From Roseicella aerolata (lineage in GTDB: Bacteria > Pseudomonadota > Alphaproteobacteria > Acetobacterales > Acetobacteraceae): a stretch of DNA of 64,000 bases. How positions within the stretch are numbered: the stretch's first letter is position 1; every line of letters begins with the position of its first letter. The position numbers and the translations under genes are program-made. The notes below the pieces were generated by a model. It was not told the origin of the DNA and ran no database searches. It worked only from the letters and a program-made list of their open reading frames with translations. Below are positions 26,414-35,115 of the stretch, piece by piece. The stretch lies in assembly GCF_020523605.1 (NCBI RefSeq), contig NZ_JAJAQI010000014.1, forward strand, positions 1-64,000, given 5' to 3'.

Positions 26414-27463
26414 CTAGCGGATGGCGATCGGGTTGATCATCGCCTGCACCGCGCCCTTCAGCAGCGGCTGGCCGAGCACGAAGAGGAACTCCGTCGCCCG
26501 GTCGCGCGCGAGCCCCCGGGTGTCCATGACCTCCAGGATATGGACGCCGTTCTTCGCCAGCAGGATCTGGTGGCCCTCCCAGACGCGGTTGGGGTTCTTG
26601 AAGGGCACGGCCTCCACGCCCCAGGTATCGGCGCCCACCGCGACCACGCCCTGCCCGGCCAGCCACTCCGCCGCGCCGGCATCGATGCCGGGCTCGCCCT
26701 TGCCGAAGCGGGCGGGGTCGCGTTCCAGCATCTCCACCCAGCCGGTATGGATCAGGATCACGTCGCCCTGGCGGAGCTGCACGCCCTGGTCGCGCATGGC
26801 GGCCTGCAGGTCCTCGGCGGTGATGACCTCGCCTTCCTCCAGCATCGGCTTGTTGCGGGCGCGCGCCATGTCCACCAGCACGCCGCGCGTCACCATCGGC
26901 GGCACGTTCTCGATGCCGAGCTTGGTGACGCCGGTGGTGCGGACGAAATCCTCGGCCCGGTTGCCGTTGTAGAAGACGTTGTCGATGCCGAGATGGCCGA
27001 AGCCGTCGAGCTGGCTGCCGACGCCGAGCCATCCCGTGAACATGTCATCCACATAGGAGACCTTGTTCTCGGAAGGCACGATGGCGCCGCCATGCTGGTC
27101 CGGCATGAGGATGGTCACCGCAGCGTTGCGCGGCGGGTAGGCCGGCGTCTCCCGCCCCACCGGCACGCCGAGGCGATAGACTTGGCCGCGCTGCACCAGC
27201 CGCGCCGCCTCCAGCACCTTCTGTGGCGTCAGCAGGTTCATCGCGCCGATGGTGTCGTTGGCGCCGTAGCGGGAGGGGTGCCAGTTGGCGCCCTGCTGCT
27301 GCTGCTGTTGCTGCGCCGGCCGGGCCTGCGCCATCTGCTGCGCGGCGGGGTGATGCTCCGCCTGATGGTCGCGCACCTGGTGGTGCTCGCCCGGCCCATG
27401 GGCCTGCCCGGGCACAGGCGACAGCACCAGGACGGCCGCCGCCGCCACGGTCGATACCCGCAT
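26414..27463 (-). CDS. Exported cyclase-family (kynurenine-formamidase-like) hydrolase
   Basis: This 349-aa protein has a Sec signal (VSTVAAAAVLVLSPVPGQA) followed by a His/Gln-rich stretch (residues about 22-57, including seven consecutive Gln) and then a metal-dependent cyclase domain. The metal motif is SQLDGFGHLG; the first ligand of the usual HxGTHxDxPxH pattern is Gln here, a variant found in many cyclase-family proteins. GDVILIHTGW and VGADTWGVEAVPF are also typical. Substrate unknown; the family includes kynurenine formamidase and isatin hydrolase. The His-rich linker may bind metal in the periplasm. A perfect inverted repeat terminates it. Confidence 0.88.
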   Translation of the reverse strand: MRVSTVAAAAVLVLSPVPGQAHGPGEHHQVRDHQAEHHPAAQQMAQARPAQQQQQQQGANWHPSRYGANDTIGAMNLLTPQKVLEAARLVQRGQVYRLGVPVGRETPAYPPRNAAVTILMPDQHGGAIVPSENKVSYVDDMFTGWLGVGSQLDGFGHLGIDNVFYNGNRAEDFVRTTGVTKLGIENVPPMVTRGVLVDMARARNKPMLEEGEVITAEDLQAAMRDQGVQLRQGDVILIHTGWVEMLERDPARFGKGEPGIDAGAAEWLAGQGVVAVGADTWGVEAVPFKNPNRVWEGHQILLAKNGVHILEVMDTRGLARDRATEFLFVLGQPLLKGAVQAMINPIAIR

Positions 27464-27547
27464 CGCGTTCCCTCCGTTCCTTCGCTTCCCGGCGCGGAGA
27501 GGCTAGGCCGGGAGGAAACAAGAAGGAAAGCGAAGCGTGAGCGGGTG

Positions 27548-28936
27548 CTATTCGGCGGCCAGCGTCCGCCGTTCCCGCAGTACGGCCCAGGCCGCATCCA
27601 GCCCGGCGCGGAAGCGGGCGCACATCTCCGCGATCTCCTCCGCGGTGATGATCAAGGGCGGGGTGAAGGCGATGCGGTCGCCGATGGCGCGGACGATCAG
27701 CCCGGCCTCGTGGCATTTCTCCTGCACCAGCAGCCCGGCCTTGGCCGCGGGCGGGAAAGGCTCCTTCGTCGCCTTGTCCGCCACCAGCTCGACACCCGCG
27801 ATCAGCCCGACACCGCGCACATCCCCGACCAGCGGATGCTCCCCGAGCGCGCCGAGCCCGTCCAGGAAGGCGGGGGAGACGCGCCGGACATGGCCGACGA
27901 TGTCGCGCTCCTCGTAGATCTTCAGCGTCTCCAGCGCGACGGCGCAGGCGACGGGATGGCCGCCATAGGTATAGCCATGGCCGAAGCTGCCGTTGCGCCG
28001 GCTGCCCTCGATCAGCGCGGCATGGATGGGGTCCGAGATCAGCAGCGCCGAGAGCGGCTGGTAGCTGGCCGTGAGCTGCTTGGCGCAGGAGAGCATGTCG
28101 GGCCTGATGCCGTAGGTCTCGCAGCCCCAGTAGTGGCCGGTGCGGCCGAAGCCGCAGATCACCTCATCCGCCACGAAGAGGATGTCATGCTTCTTCAGGA
28201 TGGGCTGGATCAGGTCGAAATAGCCGCGCGGCGGGGTGATGGCGCCGCCGCCGCCCTGGACGGGTTCGGCGAAGAAGGCGGCGATCGTGTCGCCCCCTTC
28301 CCGCTCGATCAGCGCCTCCAGCTCCGCGGCCATGCGGGCGCTGAACTGCTCCTCCGTCTCCCCGGACTGGCCGAAGCGGTAGTAGTTGGGGTTCGAGACG
28401 TGCAGGAAGCGGTCGGTCAGCGGCAGGTCGAAATCCGCCTGCATGTGCGGCTGGCCCGAGAGCGAGGCGGTCGCCACCGTGTTGCCGTGATAGCCGCGGA
28501 TGCGGCCGATGATCTTCTTCTTCGCCGGCCGGCCGGTGACGTTGTGGTAATACCACGCCAGCTTGATGGCGGCGTCGTTCGCCTCCGACCCGCTGCACTG
28601 GAAGAGCGCGTGGTTGAGCCCGGCCGGCGCGATCGCGGCAAGCCGCTCGGCCAGCCTGACGCTCGGCTCATGCCCCTTCTGGAAGAAGGTGTGGTAGTAG
28701 GGCAGCGTCAGCAATTGCCGATAGGCGACCTCCGCCAGGCGCTTCTCGGAGAAGCCGAGTGAGGCGCACCAGAGGCCGGCCATCGCCTCGATGTATTCCT
28801 TCCCCTCGGTGTCGAAGACATGCACACCCTCCCCGCGGGCGATGAGCACCGCGCCCTCGCGGCCATGCGCATCCAGGTCCGTCTGCTGATGGACCATATG
28901 GGCAAGGTCGGCGGCGTGCAGGCTGTTCGGGCGCAT
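27548..28936 (-). CDS. Class III PLP-dependent aminotransferase
   Basis: This 462-aa enzyme moves an amino group from an omega-amino acid or amine to a keto acid. The PLP lysine is Lys286 in CAKQLTASYQPLS, the pyridine-binding Asp257 lies in FVADEVICGFGRTG, and the phosphate-contact region is CSGSEANDAAIKL. Substrate-side motif YHTFFQKGHEPSVRL is like that of aspartate/amine:pyruvate transaminases. I start at 28936 (MRPNSLHAADLAHMVH). It lies 84 bp upstream of the cyclase-family gene on the same strand; shared transcription is possible. The exact amine donor is not predictable. Confidence 0.94.
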   Translation of the reverse strand: MRPNSLHAADLAHMVHQQTDLDAHGREGAVLIARGEGVHVFDTEGKEYIEAMAGLWCASLGFSEKRLAEVAYRQLLTLPYYHTFFQKGHEPSVRLAERLAAIAPAGLNHALFQCSGSEANDAAIKLAWYYHNVTGRPAKKKIIGRIRGYHGNTVATASLSGQPHMQADFDLPLTDRFLHVSNPNYYRFGQSGETEEQFSARMAAELEALIEREGGDTIAAFFAEPVQGGGGAITPPRGYFDLIQPILKKHDILFVADEVICGFGRTGHYWGCETYGIRPDMLSCAKQLTASYQPLSALLISDPIHAALIEGSRRNGSFGHGYTYGGHPVACAVALETLKIYEERDIVGHVRRVSPAFLDGLGALGEHPLVGDVRGVGLIAGVELVADKATKEPFPPAAKAGLLVQEKCHEAGLIVRAIGDRIAFTPPLIITAEEIAEMCARFRAGLDAAWAVLRERRTLAAE

Positions 28937-29042
28937 CGCAATGTCTCCGTTCGGCCGGCGCAGGCTATCGCCCGGCGCGCCGGTCACGCCAGCCCCGGAC
29001 GGGGAGGACGCTTCCCCCTCAGGGCGACGCGACCCGGACCGG

Positions 29043-30200
29043 TCAGAACAGCTCGGGCCCCGGCCCCGGGACGGATGGCGTCACGGCAGGGCCATCCAGC
29101 TCGCCCAGCGCGACGTCGAGGTTCCGGTCGCTGGCAATGCGCAATCCGCTATCCGTGAAGCGTCCGGTTCCGTCATTGTACCAGACCTGGTTGAAGCCGG
29201 CGTAATTGGCGAAGAACAGGTCGAGCGCGCCGTCGCCGTTCAGATCGGCCAGCGCCACTCCCACCATCTCCGCAGGGCCGACGGCGATGTCCTGGCCCGG
29301 CCGCAGACGCCCTGCGCCATCGTTCAGATACACCACCGGGCCCGGGTCCGAGCTTGCCGTCACGGCGTCGAGCGAACCATCGCCATCCACGTCGCCGAGC
29401 GCCACATCACGGCTTCCGGCGGCACCCGACAGGCGCTGGCCGCTATCGGCGAAACGCCCCGTGCCGTCGTTGAACCAGACCTGATCCTCGCTGGCGCGGC
29501 CAAGGAAGAGGTCCGGCAGGCCATCCCCGTCGAGATCGCCGATGGCGAGGCTGAGCGCCGCCGGCAGGCGCTGGCCAGTGTCCGTAAGCTGCCCCTGGCC
29601 GTCGTTCAGGTAGACCGCGCCGGGGCCGCTTCCATGAACGAGGATCGCATCGGGGGCGCCATCCTGGTCCAGATCGGCCAGGGCGGCGTCGCCCTCCTCA
29701 CCGATACCGGCCAGCCTCTGTCCGCTGTCGCGGAACTGTCCCCGGCCATCGCCGAGCCGGATGATGGAGGCGTCGCGGTCGGCGATGAGCAGATCGACCC
29801 GGCGATCGCCATCCAGATCGGCGAGGGCGGCCGCGACGCCCATCCCAAGCTCGCTGGCCAAGGTGAAATTCCGGCCCCCTTGGTTCAGCCAGACCTCTGT
29901 GGCGTGCGGCCGGTGTGCCAGCGTCACGTCCAGGTCGCCGTCACCGTCGGTATCGGCCAGCACGACCTTGCCGGTGGTCGCGGCCGGCCCGGCCCCGAGA
30001 TTCGCCACCGCGGCGAATTGCCCGCCGCCATCGGCGAAATAGGCCCAGCTGGCCCGGGTATTCAGCACCACCGCATCGATGGCGGCGGGAGGGTCGTTGG
30101 GATCGGCCGACCGATCATGATCCGGAAGCGAGGCGCCATGGCGGCCGCCGCACTCCGGAATGCCGTGCCCCCGGACATGGCCGCTGACTCGCCGGTCCAT
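29043..30200 (-). CDS. FG-GAP/VCBS repeat protein
   Basis: This 385-aa protein consists of about seven beta-propeller-type repeats, each with a calcium-binding loop: DTDGDGDLD, DLDGDRRVD, DLDQDGAPD, DLDGDGLPD, DVDGDGSLD and DLNGDGALD. Between them are VWFNDGTGRF-like and SGQRL segments. This is the integrin-like FG-GAP/VCBS architecture, usually extracellular and ligand-binding. No Sec signal peptide is seen at the chosen start (30200, with GGGAGAGG upstream) or further up, so export would need another route. No enzymatic domain is present. The first 40 residues are low complexity and the true start may lie later. Confidence 0.8.
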   Translation of the reverse strand: MDRRVSGHVRGHGIPECGGRHGASLPDHDRSADPNDPPAAIDAVVLNTRASWAYFADGGGQFAAVANLGAGPAATTGKVVLADTDGDGDLDVTLAHRPHATEVWLNQGGRNFTLASELGMGVAAALADLDGDRRVDLLIADRDASIIRLGDGRGQFRDSGQRLAGIGEEGDAALADLDQDGAPDAILVHGSGPGAVYLNDGQGQLTDTGQRLPAALSLAIGDLDGDGLPDLFLGRASEDQVWFNDGTGRFADSGQRLSGAAGSRDVALGDVDGDGSLDAVTASSDPGPVVYLNDGAGRLRPGQDIAVGPAEMVGVALADLNGDGALDLFFANYAGFNQVWYNDGTGRFTDSGLRIASDRNLDVALGELDGPAVTPSVPGPGPELF

Positions 30201-30525
30201 GATGCCTCTCCCTTGGCCGGATCGCTCCCCGCCCGGCCTGCCCTCCGGCATGGCCATCCGGGGCCGGCGCCCGGCATGATGGGCGTGGCGCGGGGCGCTG
30301 AGCGATCAAACGCCGGCCCGCAATGCGGGTGCCGCGGCCGCGAATCGGCGGCGGATCAGCGGATCCCGGCACCCTGCCCGGCCGGCCCATCCCCCCGGAC
30401 CCATGCGGCAGGCGCGGCGCAGCCCCGGGCCGTGCCGGCTTCCCAAGCCCGGCCCGCCTGTCCGATCCTGGCAGCCTCGGCCGGGCGCCCCATCTGCCCG
30501 GCAGGCAAGGAGGAAAGACCGGTCC
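30201..30525. other. Divergent intergenic region without a gene
   Basis: This 325-bp gap separates the FG-GAP protein and the MFS transporter genes. It must hold both promoters, but I see no clear promoter, operator or RNA. Frames crossing it are rich in Pro, Arg and Gly and unsupported. Confidence 0.5.
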
Positions 30526-31749
30526 ATGCACCAGCAGGGGGAGCAGACGGGTACCCGCGCCTGGACGCCAGCCGAGTTGCGGACGCTCGCGCTCGTCTCC
30601 GCCGCGCATCTGGTCAGCCATCTCCATATCCTGGTGCTGCCGCCGCTCTTCCCGCTGCTGCGGGACAGCCTCGGGGTCGGCTTCATCGAACTCGGCCTGG
30701 CGCTGACGGTCTTCAACATCGTCTCGGGCGTCACCCAGGCGCCGATGGGTTTCGCGGTGGACCGCTACGGGTCCCGCCGGGTGCTGGTGGCCGGGCTCGG
30801 CCTGGGCGGCGCCTGCTTCGTGGCGCTCGGCCTCTTTCCCTCCTACCCCATGCTGCTGGCGGCGTCGGCGCTGCTCGGCCTGGCGAACGCCGTCTACCAC
30901 CCCGCCGATTACGAGATGCTGTCGCGCGGCATCGGGGAGGCGCGGATCGGCCGCGCCTTCTCCATCCACACCTTCGCCGGCTATCTCGGCGGGGCGCTGG
31001 CGCCGGCGCTGATGCTCGGCATCTCCGCCTTCGGCGGGCTGCCGGCCGCGCTGCTGGCAGCCGGCGCCATCGCCTTCGCCGTCGCCCTGCCGCTGGCGCT
31101 GGCAGGCGACCCCGCCCCTGCCCCGCGCGCCGCGGCGAAGGGCAAGGAGGCGGCCAAGGGCGGCTCGGTGCTCACCCCGGCGGTCATCATGCTGACCGCC
31201 TTCTTCGCCCTTCTCAGCCTGTCCACCGGCGGCGTGCAGAATTTCTCGGTGGCGGCGCTGGTGAACGGGCACGGGGTGGATTTCGCCGTGGCCAATGTGG
31301 CGCTCAGTGCCTTCATGCTGCTCTCCGCCTTCGGCGTGCTGGCCGGCGGGGTGGTGGCGGACCGCACGACGCGGCATGGCGATGTCGCCGCGCTCGGCTT
31401 CGGCCTGACCGGGGCGCTGGTGGCGCTGGTCGGGCTGGTGCCGCTGGGCCCCGTCGCACTGGTCGCGGCGCTGGGCGGGGCCGGCTTCCTCTCCGGCATG
31501 ATCATGCCATCCCGCGACATGCTGGTGCGGGCCGCGGCGCCGCCCGATGCGGTCGGGCGGGTCTTCGGCATCGTCACCACCGGCTTCAACATCGGCGGCA
31601 CCGTCGGGCCGATGCTTTATGGCTTCCTGATGGACCACGGCCAGCCGCTGCTGGTCTTCGCCGCCTCGGTCTTCTTCATCCTGGCCACCATGGCCATGGC
31701 CTTGGTCGGGGGGCGGCGGGCCAGGCGGCCGGTGGCGGCGGCGGAGTGA
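30526..31749 (+). CDS. MFS transporter
   Basis: This 407-aa inner-membrane protein is a major-facilitator secondary transporter with about twelve helices. The family loop between helices 2 and 3 reads [16 protein letters not shown] and its C-half counterpart is [19 protein letters not shown] cytoplasmic Lys/Ala-rich linker ([13 protein letters not shown]) divides the two halves near residue 200. [15 protein letters not shown] resembles that of sugar-phosphate or fosmidomycin-type exporters (Fsr-like), but the substrate is open. AAGGAGGAAAG precedes the start. A perfect hairpin follows. Confidence 0.92.
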   Translation: MHQQGEQTGTRAWTPAELRTLALVSAAHLVSHLHILVLPPLFPLLRDSLGVGFIELGLALTVFNIVSGVTQAPMGFAVDRYGSRRVLVAGLGLGGACFVALGLFPSYPMLLAASALLGLANAVYHPADYEMLSRGIGEARIGRAFSIHTFAGYLGGALAPALMLGISAFGGLPAALLAAGAIAFAVALPLALAGDPAPAPRAAAKGKEAAKGGSVLTPAVIMLTAFFALLSLSTGGVQNFSVAALVNGHGVDFAVANVALSAFMLLSAFGVLAGGVVADRTTRHGDVAALGFGLTGALVALVGLVPLGPVALVAALGGAGFLSGMIMPSRDMLVRAAAPPDAVGRVFGIVTTGFNIGGTVGPMLYGFLMDHGQPLLVFAASVFFILATMAMALVGGRRARRPVAAAE

Positions 31750-31766
31750 GGCCCGGCGTCGAGGCG

Positions 31767-31789
31767 CCGGCCTGCCTGCGGCAGGCCGG
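31767..31789 (+). terminator. Hairpin after the MFS gene
   Basis: CCGGCCTGCC-TGC-GGCAGGCCGG, a perfect 10-bp stem with a 3-nt loop, lies 17 bp after the MFS stop codon. Confidence 0.65.
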
Positions 31790-31947
31790 AGCAGAACGCG
31801 AAGGCGCGTGACCGCCCCGGCGCGACCCCCGCGCCGCAACCAAGGGAATGCAGCGGACTGCATCCGGCGAAGAACACCGGTCCGCCGGAGGTCAGTTTCC
31901 ACAGAGGGATTCGCGCGCCCGGCCATCACGCCCGGCCGCGATCCGCC

Positions 31948-32673
31948 CTATTTCGCTGCCTTCGCGCCCTTTCCCACATCCCCGGCCATGGCCCGGCGCA
32001 GCGCCTGGCGCAGCTCGTCCGGCTTCGGCAGCAGGATGCTCTGGCGGCTGACCGCCGCCAGCCCCTCCCGGCTCATGGCCGAGAGCTCGCGCGAAACCGC
32101 CTCCCTTCGCGCCCCGATCCGCGCCGCGAGCACATGCTGGGGCGGCGGCGGGCTGATGCGGAGCTGGCCATCCTCCCGCGGCCGGCCGAGCCGCAGCAGC
32201 TCCGCCACCAGCCGGTGCCGCACCGGCAGCACCGCGAGTTCGACATTGCGGGCATCCAGCAGGCGCAGCCGGGCGGTCAGCAGCCGCAGCAGCCCCAGCC
32301 CGGCCGAGGGCGCCTTGAGCACGAGGTCGAGGAAGGCCGTCCGCGGCAGGCAGCAGAGGACGGAGCTGTGCACGGCGGTGACATTGGCCGAGCGGCTGAG
32401 CCCGTCGATCGCCGCCATCTCGCCGAAGATCTCGCCGCTGCCCAGCTCGCCCAGGATCACCTCCTGGCCGCTGGCGGAATGGACGGCGACGCGCACCGTG
32501 CCGGAGATGATGAGGAAGACCTCATCCGTGCTGTCGTCGAAGTCGATGACGACCTCGCCGGGCTGCACCTTGCGCCAGCGCGCCTGGCGCGCGGCCTCCG
32601 CCAGCAGGGCAGGTTCCACCTCCCGCAAAAGCGGGAAGCGGGAGAGCCGATCGTCCTCCGGGGCCTGGGCCAT
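31948..32673 (-). CDS. Crp/Fnr-family transcription regulator
   Basis: This 241-aa regulator has an N-terminal cyclic-nucleotide-type sensor domain (residues about 15-130, with GEVVIDFDDSTDEVFLIISG and GELGSGEIFGEMAAIDG) and a C-terminal winged helix. The recognition helix region is ARIGARREAVSRELSAM. Its Glu-x-x-Ser-Arg pattern (EAVSR) is the one FNR uses to read TTGAT half sites. The N-terminal cysteine cluster of oxygen-sensing FNR is absent; only a Cys-Cys pair in VLCCLPRTAF is seen. A TGTG-N8-CACA palindrome lies about 65 bp upstream of its start. A possible target is the FNR-type box upstream of ccoN at 50021; that is inference. Confidence 0.88.
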   Translation of the reverse strand: MAQAPEDDRLSRFPLLREVEPALLAEAARQARWRKVQPGEVVIDFDDSTDEVFLIISGTVRVAVHSASGQEVILGELGSGEIFGEMAAIDGLSRSANVTAVHSSVLCCLPRTAFLDLVLKAPSAGLGLLRLLTARLRLLDARNVELAVLPVRHRLVAELLRLGRPREDGQLRISPPPPQHVLAARIGARREAVSRELSAMSREGLAAVSRQSILLPKPDELRQALRRAMAGDVGKGAKAAK

Positions 32674-33404
32674 GCTCCGCCGCCACTGCTGCCGCCGCCG
32701 GATCACAGCCCAGCATGACACCCTACGCAAGCTGAACTGTGCGCTGGCGCACAGCCGGCGCGGGACGGCCGGGAGCATCGTAAGCAGCGCAATGATGGAC
32801 TTCGGACCATGGTCCGCGCTGCCCTGCCCCCTCCTGCTGCCATTGGCGCGGATACGGCGCCGTCCGGCAGGGGCAAGGCCCGAATGGAGGAGGGCGTCAC
32901 CGGTGCGGTCCCGACGCGGCTGGCACCGCGGGGCGCGCTGGCGGCCCACACGATCGTGACAACCCTGACCGACCCACCAGCCCCTGGCCGCCGCTGGCCG
33001 GCGGTGCGGGCCGACGTCGTTCTCGTCGCGTCCCGCCCGAGTCCCCGCCCTCCGCCGCAGGATGCCCGAACCATCCGGCCGGATGGCTTCGCCGCACCGG
33101 ACCGGCCTGGCCGGAACCCCGCCCGCGGCACCCGGCGCGCCGGCATGGCAGGCGCCGGGCCGGGCGGCCGGGACCCGGGGGCAGAACCCATTTTCCGATC
33201 GCGGATTACGGACGACGAGCCGGCCCGAAGCGGGATGCCCGGCCCTTGATTCCCGGAGCCCACCCTTGCGCAGGAGTACTGCCGGATTCCCGCCAGCGAC
33301 GCCCGACCCATCGGCCACCTCGCCCCGGCCAGGGGACGGCCGGAGGTGCCGCGACCGGAGGAGTGCCCTGCCGGCCAGCCCATGGTCCATGCCGTGGCCC
33401 GGAC
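32674..33404. other. Long intergenic region
   Basis: This 731-bp region between the Crp/Fnr gene and the HD-domain gene is the longest non-coding stretch in the window. Apart from the palindrome at 32737-32754, I see no supported feature. A 146-codon frame at 32809-33249 (plus) lacks recognisable motifs, is Pro/Arg/Ala-rich and has no convincing ribosome-binding site, so I do not call it. Confidence 0.5.
32737..32754. promoter_or_regulatory. CRP-type palindrome upstream of the Crp/Fnr gene
   Basis: CTGTGCGCTGGCGCACAG has perfect 8-bp arms around a TG centre and fits the CRP spacing TGTG-N8-CACA. It ends 64 bp before the regulator's start codon. Autoregulation or control by a CRP homologue is likely. 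Confidence 0.55.
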
Positions 33405-34052
33405 ATGAACCGTCCCCGCGGCATCGACGACCTGCTCTCGGTGCTGGACCTGCCGGCGCCGGTGCGGGCCGATCTTCTGCGCCGGATGAGCGCGCCCTGG
33501 CGCGGCTATCACGACCTCCGCCATCTGGCCGTGCTCTGGCGCCGACACCGGCGCTATGCCCGGACGGGGCCGATGCGCCGCCCGCGCATCGCCCGGCTGA
33601 TCGCGGCGGCCATCCTCTTCCACGACGCCGTGCTCGTCCCGGGCGCGAGGGACAATGAGGCACGCTCGGCCGCCTATTGGCGACAGGTGGCGCAGCGCCT
33701 GCCGGGCTTCACCCGGGCGGAGGTGGACTGGGTCGCTGATACGATCCTGGCAACCGCCGACCACCTGAATGCCGCGCTGCCGCATGGCGAGCCCGGCGCG
33801 GCACGGCTATGGATGCTGGACCTGGACCTGACCCCGATCGGCGAGGAGGCACCGACCTTCGCCCGGAACGGGCGGAACCTGCGGGCCGAGGCGCGGCATC
33901 TGGATGACGCGGCCTGGACCGAGGCGCAGCGGGCCTTCCTCGGCCGCCTGCGGGCTGCGCCGCGGCTGCTGCGGCACCCGCGCCTGCATGCCGCCTTCGA
34001 AGGGCGCGCGCGGGAGAATATCGGGCGGGAGCTGCACCGCGCGGCGCGATAG
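33405..34052 (+). CDS. HD-superfamily predicted phosphohydrolase
   Basis: This 215-aa protein resembles the predicted metal-dependent HD-domain group of COG4339. Visible metal-ligand regions are GYHDLRHLAVLWR (His residues, about 32-44) and ILFHDAVLVPGARDNEARSA (the HD pair, about 72-90), with a later WMLDLDLTPIG. Substrate unknown for the group. I start at 33405 (MNRPRGIDDLLSVLDL); the frame upstream is low complexity. It ends 10 bp before the converging small exported-protein gene. Confidence 0.75.
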   Translation: MNRPRGIDDLLSVLDLPAPVRADLLRRMSAPWRGYHDLRHLAVLWRRHRRYARTGPMRRPRIARLIAAAILFHDAVLVPGARDNEARSAAYWRQVAQRLPGFTRAEVDWVADTILATADHLNAALPHGEPGAARLWMLDLDLTPIGEEAPTFARNGRNLRAEARHLDDAAWTEAQRAFLGRLRAAPRLLRHPRLHAAFEGRARENIGRELHRAAR

Positions 34053-34062
34053 GGCGCCGGCG

Positions 34063-34389
34063 TCAGCGGGTTCGGATCGGCGCCGAGATCCCGCCTCCCC
34101 CGCCGCCGCCCGAGAGCGTCGCCGCCAGCGCCACCGCCGCCACCAGCGGCAGCAGGGCGACAGCCGGGGGCATGGCGGAGGCGGGCTCCGCCGGTGATGG
34201 CGCCAGGCGGGCCGGCCGGGGCCGCGGCTGCGGCGCGGCGGCGGCGGTCCGGGGCAAGGCGGGCGCCCCCCGGGCCGGCACCGCGACCGCCACGCCCTCC
34301 GGCACCACCAGTGGGGAGGTCTGCGCGCCGGCGGGGCCCGACAGCATCGCCAGGACGGCCAGGACACCGAAGCCATACCGTATGACCAT
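34063..34389 (-). CDS. Small exported protein with Pro-rich linker and C-terminal helix
   Basis: This 108-aa protein has a signal peptide (MVIRYGFGVLAVLAMLSGPAGA), a Pro/Ala/Arg-rich middle, and a hydrophobic segment (AVALLPLVAAVALAATLSG) followed by seven Gly and ISAPIRTR. No family recognised. An in-frame ATG at 34437 overlaps the end of the upstream maiA gene and would allow coupling, but it gives an unusually long leader, so I prefer 34389. It may be an envelope protein anchored by its C-terminal helix. Modest evidence. Confidence 0.5.
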   Translation of the reverse strand: MVIRYGFGVLAVLAMLSGPAGAQTSPLVVPEGVAVAVPARGAPALPRTAAAAPQPRPRPARLAPSPAEPASAMPPAVALLPLVAAVALAATLSGGGGGGGISAPIRTR

Positions 34390-34426
34390 GACGGCAAGGT
34401 GGGAAATTCCCGCCGTGGTTGCAAGC

Positions 34427-35059
34427 CTATTCCGCATCCGCCTGCCGCTCCGGCGCCGCCTCGGCGAAGGCCGGCAGGGCCATGCAGGCGGCCTCGGCGG
34501 CCAGCAGGCGCGGCATGGGGCCGAGCGCGACGCCGAAGCGCCGGGCGTTGTAGAGTTGCGGGACCAGCGCGAGATCGGCCAGGCTGGGCATCGCGCCGAA
34601 GCAGAAGGGGCCGGGCTGGTCGCGCAGCAGCGCCTCGCAGGCCAGCAGCCCCTCCTCGATCACGTCATGCGCCCAGGCATTCGCCTCCTCCTGGCTGTGG
34701 CCGAGCGCCTTGAGGCGGTTGAGAACCTTGAGGTTCTGCACCGCATGGATCTCGGCCGCGATCGCCTGGGCGAAGGCGCGGACCCGGGCGCGCGCCACCG
34801 GCTCGCGCGGCAGCAGCGGCGGCTCCGGCCGGATTTCATCGAGGTATTCGCAGATGGCGAGCGACTGCGTCAGCACCACGCCATCTTCCAGCACCAGGGC
34901 CGGCACCAGGCCCTGCGGGTTCAGTGCCAGCGCCTCCTCCGAGCGGTGCTCGCCCTGGCGCAGGTGGCGAAAGCGGTGCTCGGCCGAGAGGCCCTTCAGG
35001 TTCAGCGCGATGCGGACCCGGTAGGCGGCCGAGGAGCGCCAGTAGCCCCAGAGGATCAT
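34427..35059 (-). CDS. maiA: Maleylacetoacetate isomerase (zeta-class GST)
   Basis: This 210-aa enzyme isomerises maleylacetoacetate to fumarylacetoacetate in tyrosine and homogentisate breakdown, using glutathione. The zeta-class motif SSAAYRVRIALNLKGL (SSxxxRVRIAL) is present at residues 9-24, along with NPQGLVPALVLEDG, LTQSLAICEYLDE and PSLADLALVPQLYNARRFGV. GGGAGGGAG precedes the 35059 start. Hmg and fumarylacetoacetase genes are not in the window. Genes upstream on the same strand also concern amino-acid breakdown, and this gene follows the acyl-CoA dehydrogenase by 56 bp. Confidence 0.92.
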   Translation of the reverse strand: MILWGYWRSSAAYRVRIALNLKGLSAEHRFRHLRQGEHRSEEALALNPQGLVPALVLEDGVVLTQSLAICEYLDEIRPEPPLLPREPVARARVRAFAQAIAAEIHAVQNLKVLNRLKALGHSQEEANAWAHDVIEEGLLACEALLRDQPGPFCFGAMPSLADLALVPQLYNARRFGVALGPMPRLLAAEAACMALPAFAEAAPERQADAE

Positions 35060-35115
35060 CGACTCCCTCCCGTCCTTGAGGGGCTCGCCGGACGCGATGC
35101 GTCCGGCCCCTCGCA

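Noticed and set aside
26434-26446. TTGATCATCG as a second FNR site
   Set aside because: Lies inside the cyclase-family coding region and lacks the ATCAA half at the right spacing.
25448-28762. Plus-strand open frame of 1104 codons
   Set aside because: It is antisense to LigD-like, cyclase-family and aminotransferase genes with clear motifs, and is rich in Arg, His, Gly and Gln with no recognisable domain.
32809-33249. 146-codon frame in the long intergenic region
   Set aside because: No motif, no membrane or signal segment, Pro/Arg-rich, weak ribosome-binding site.
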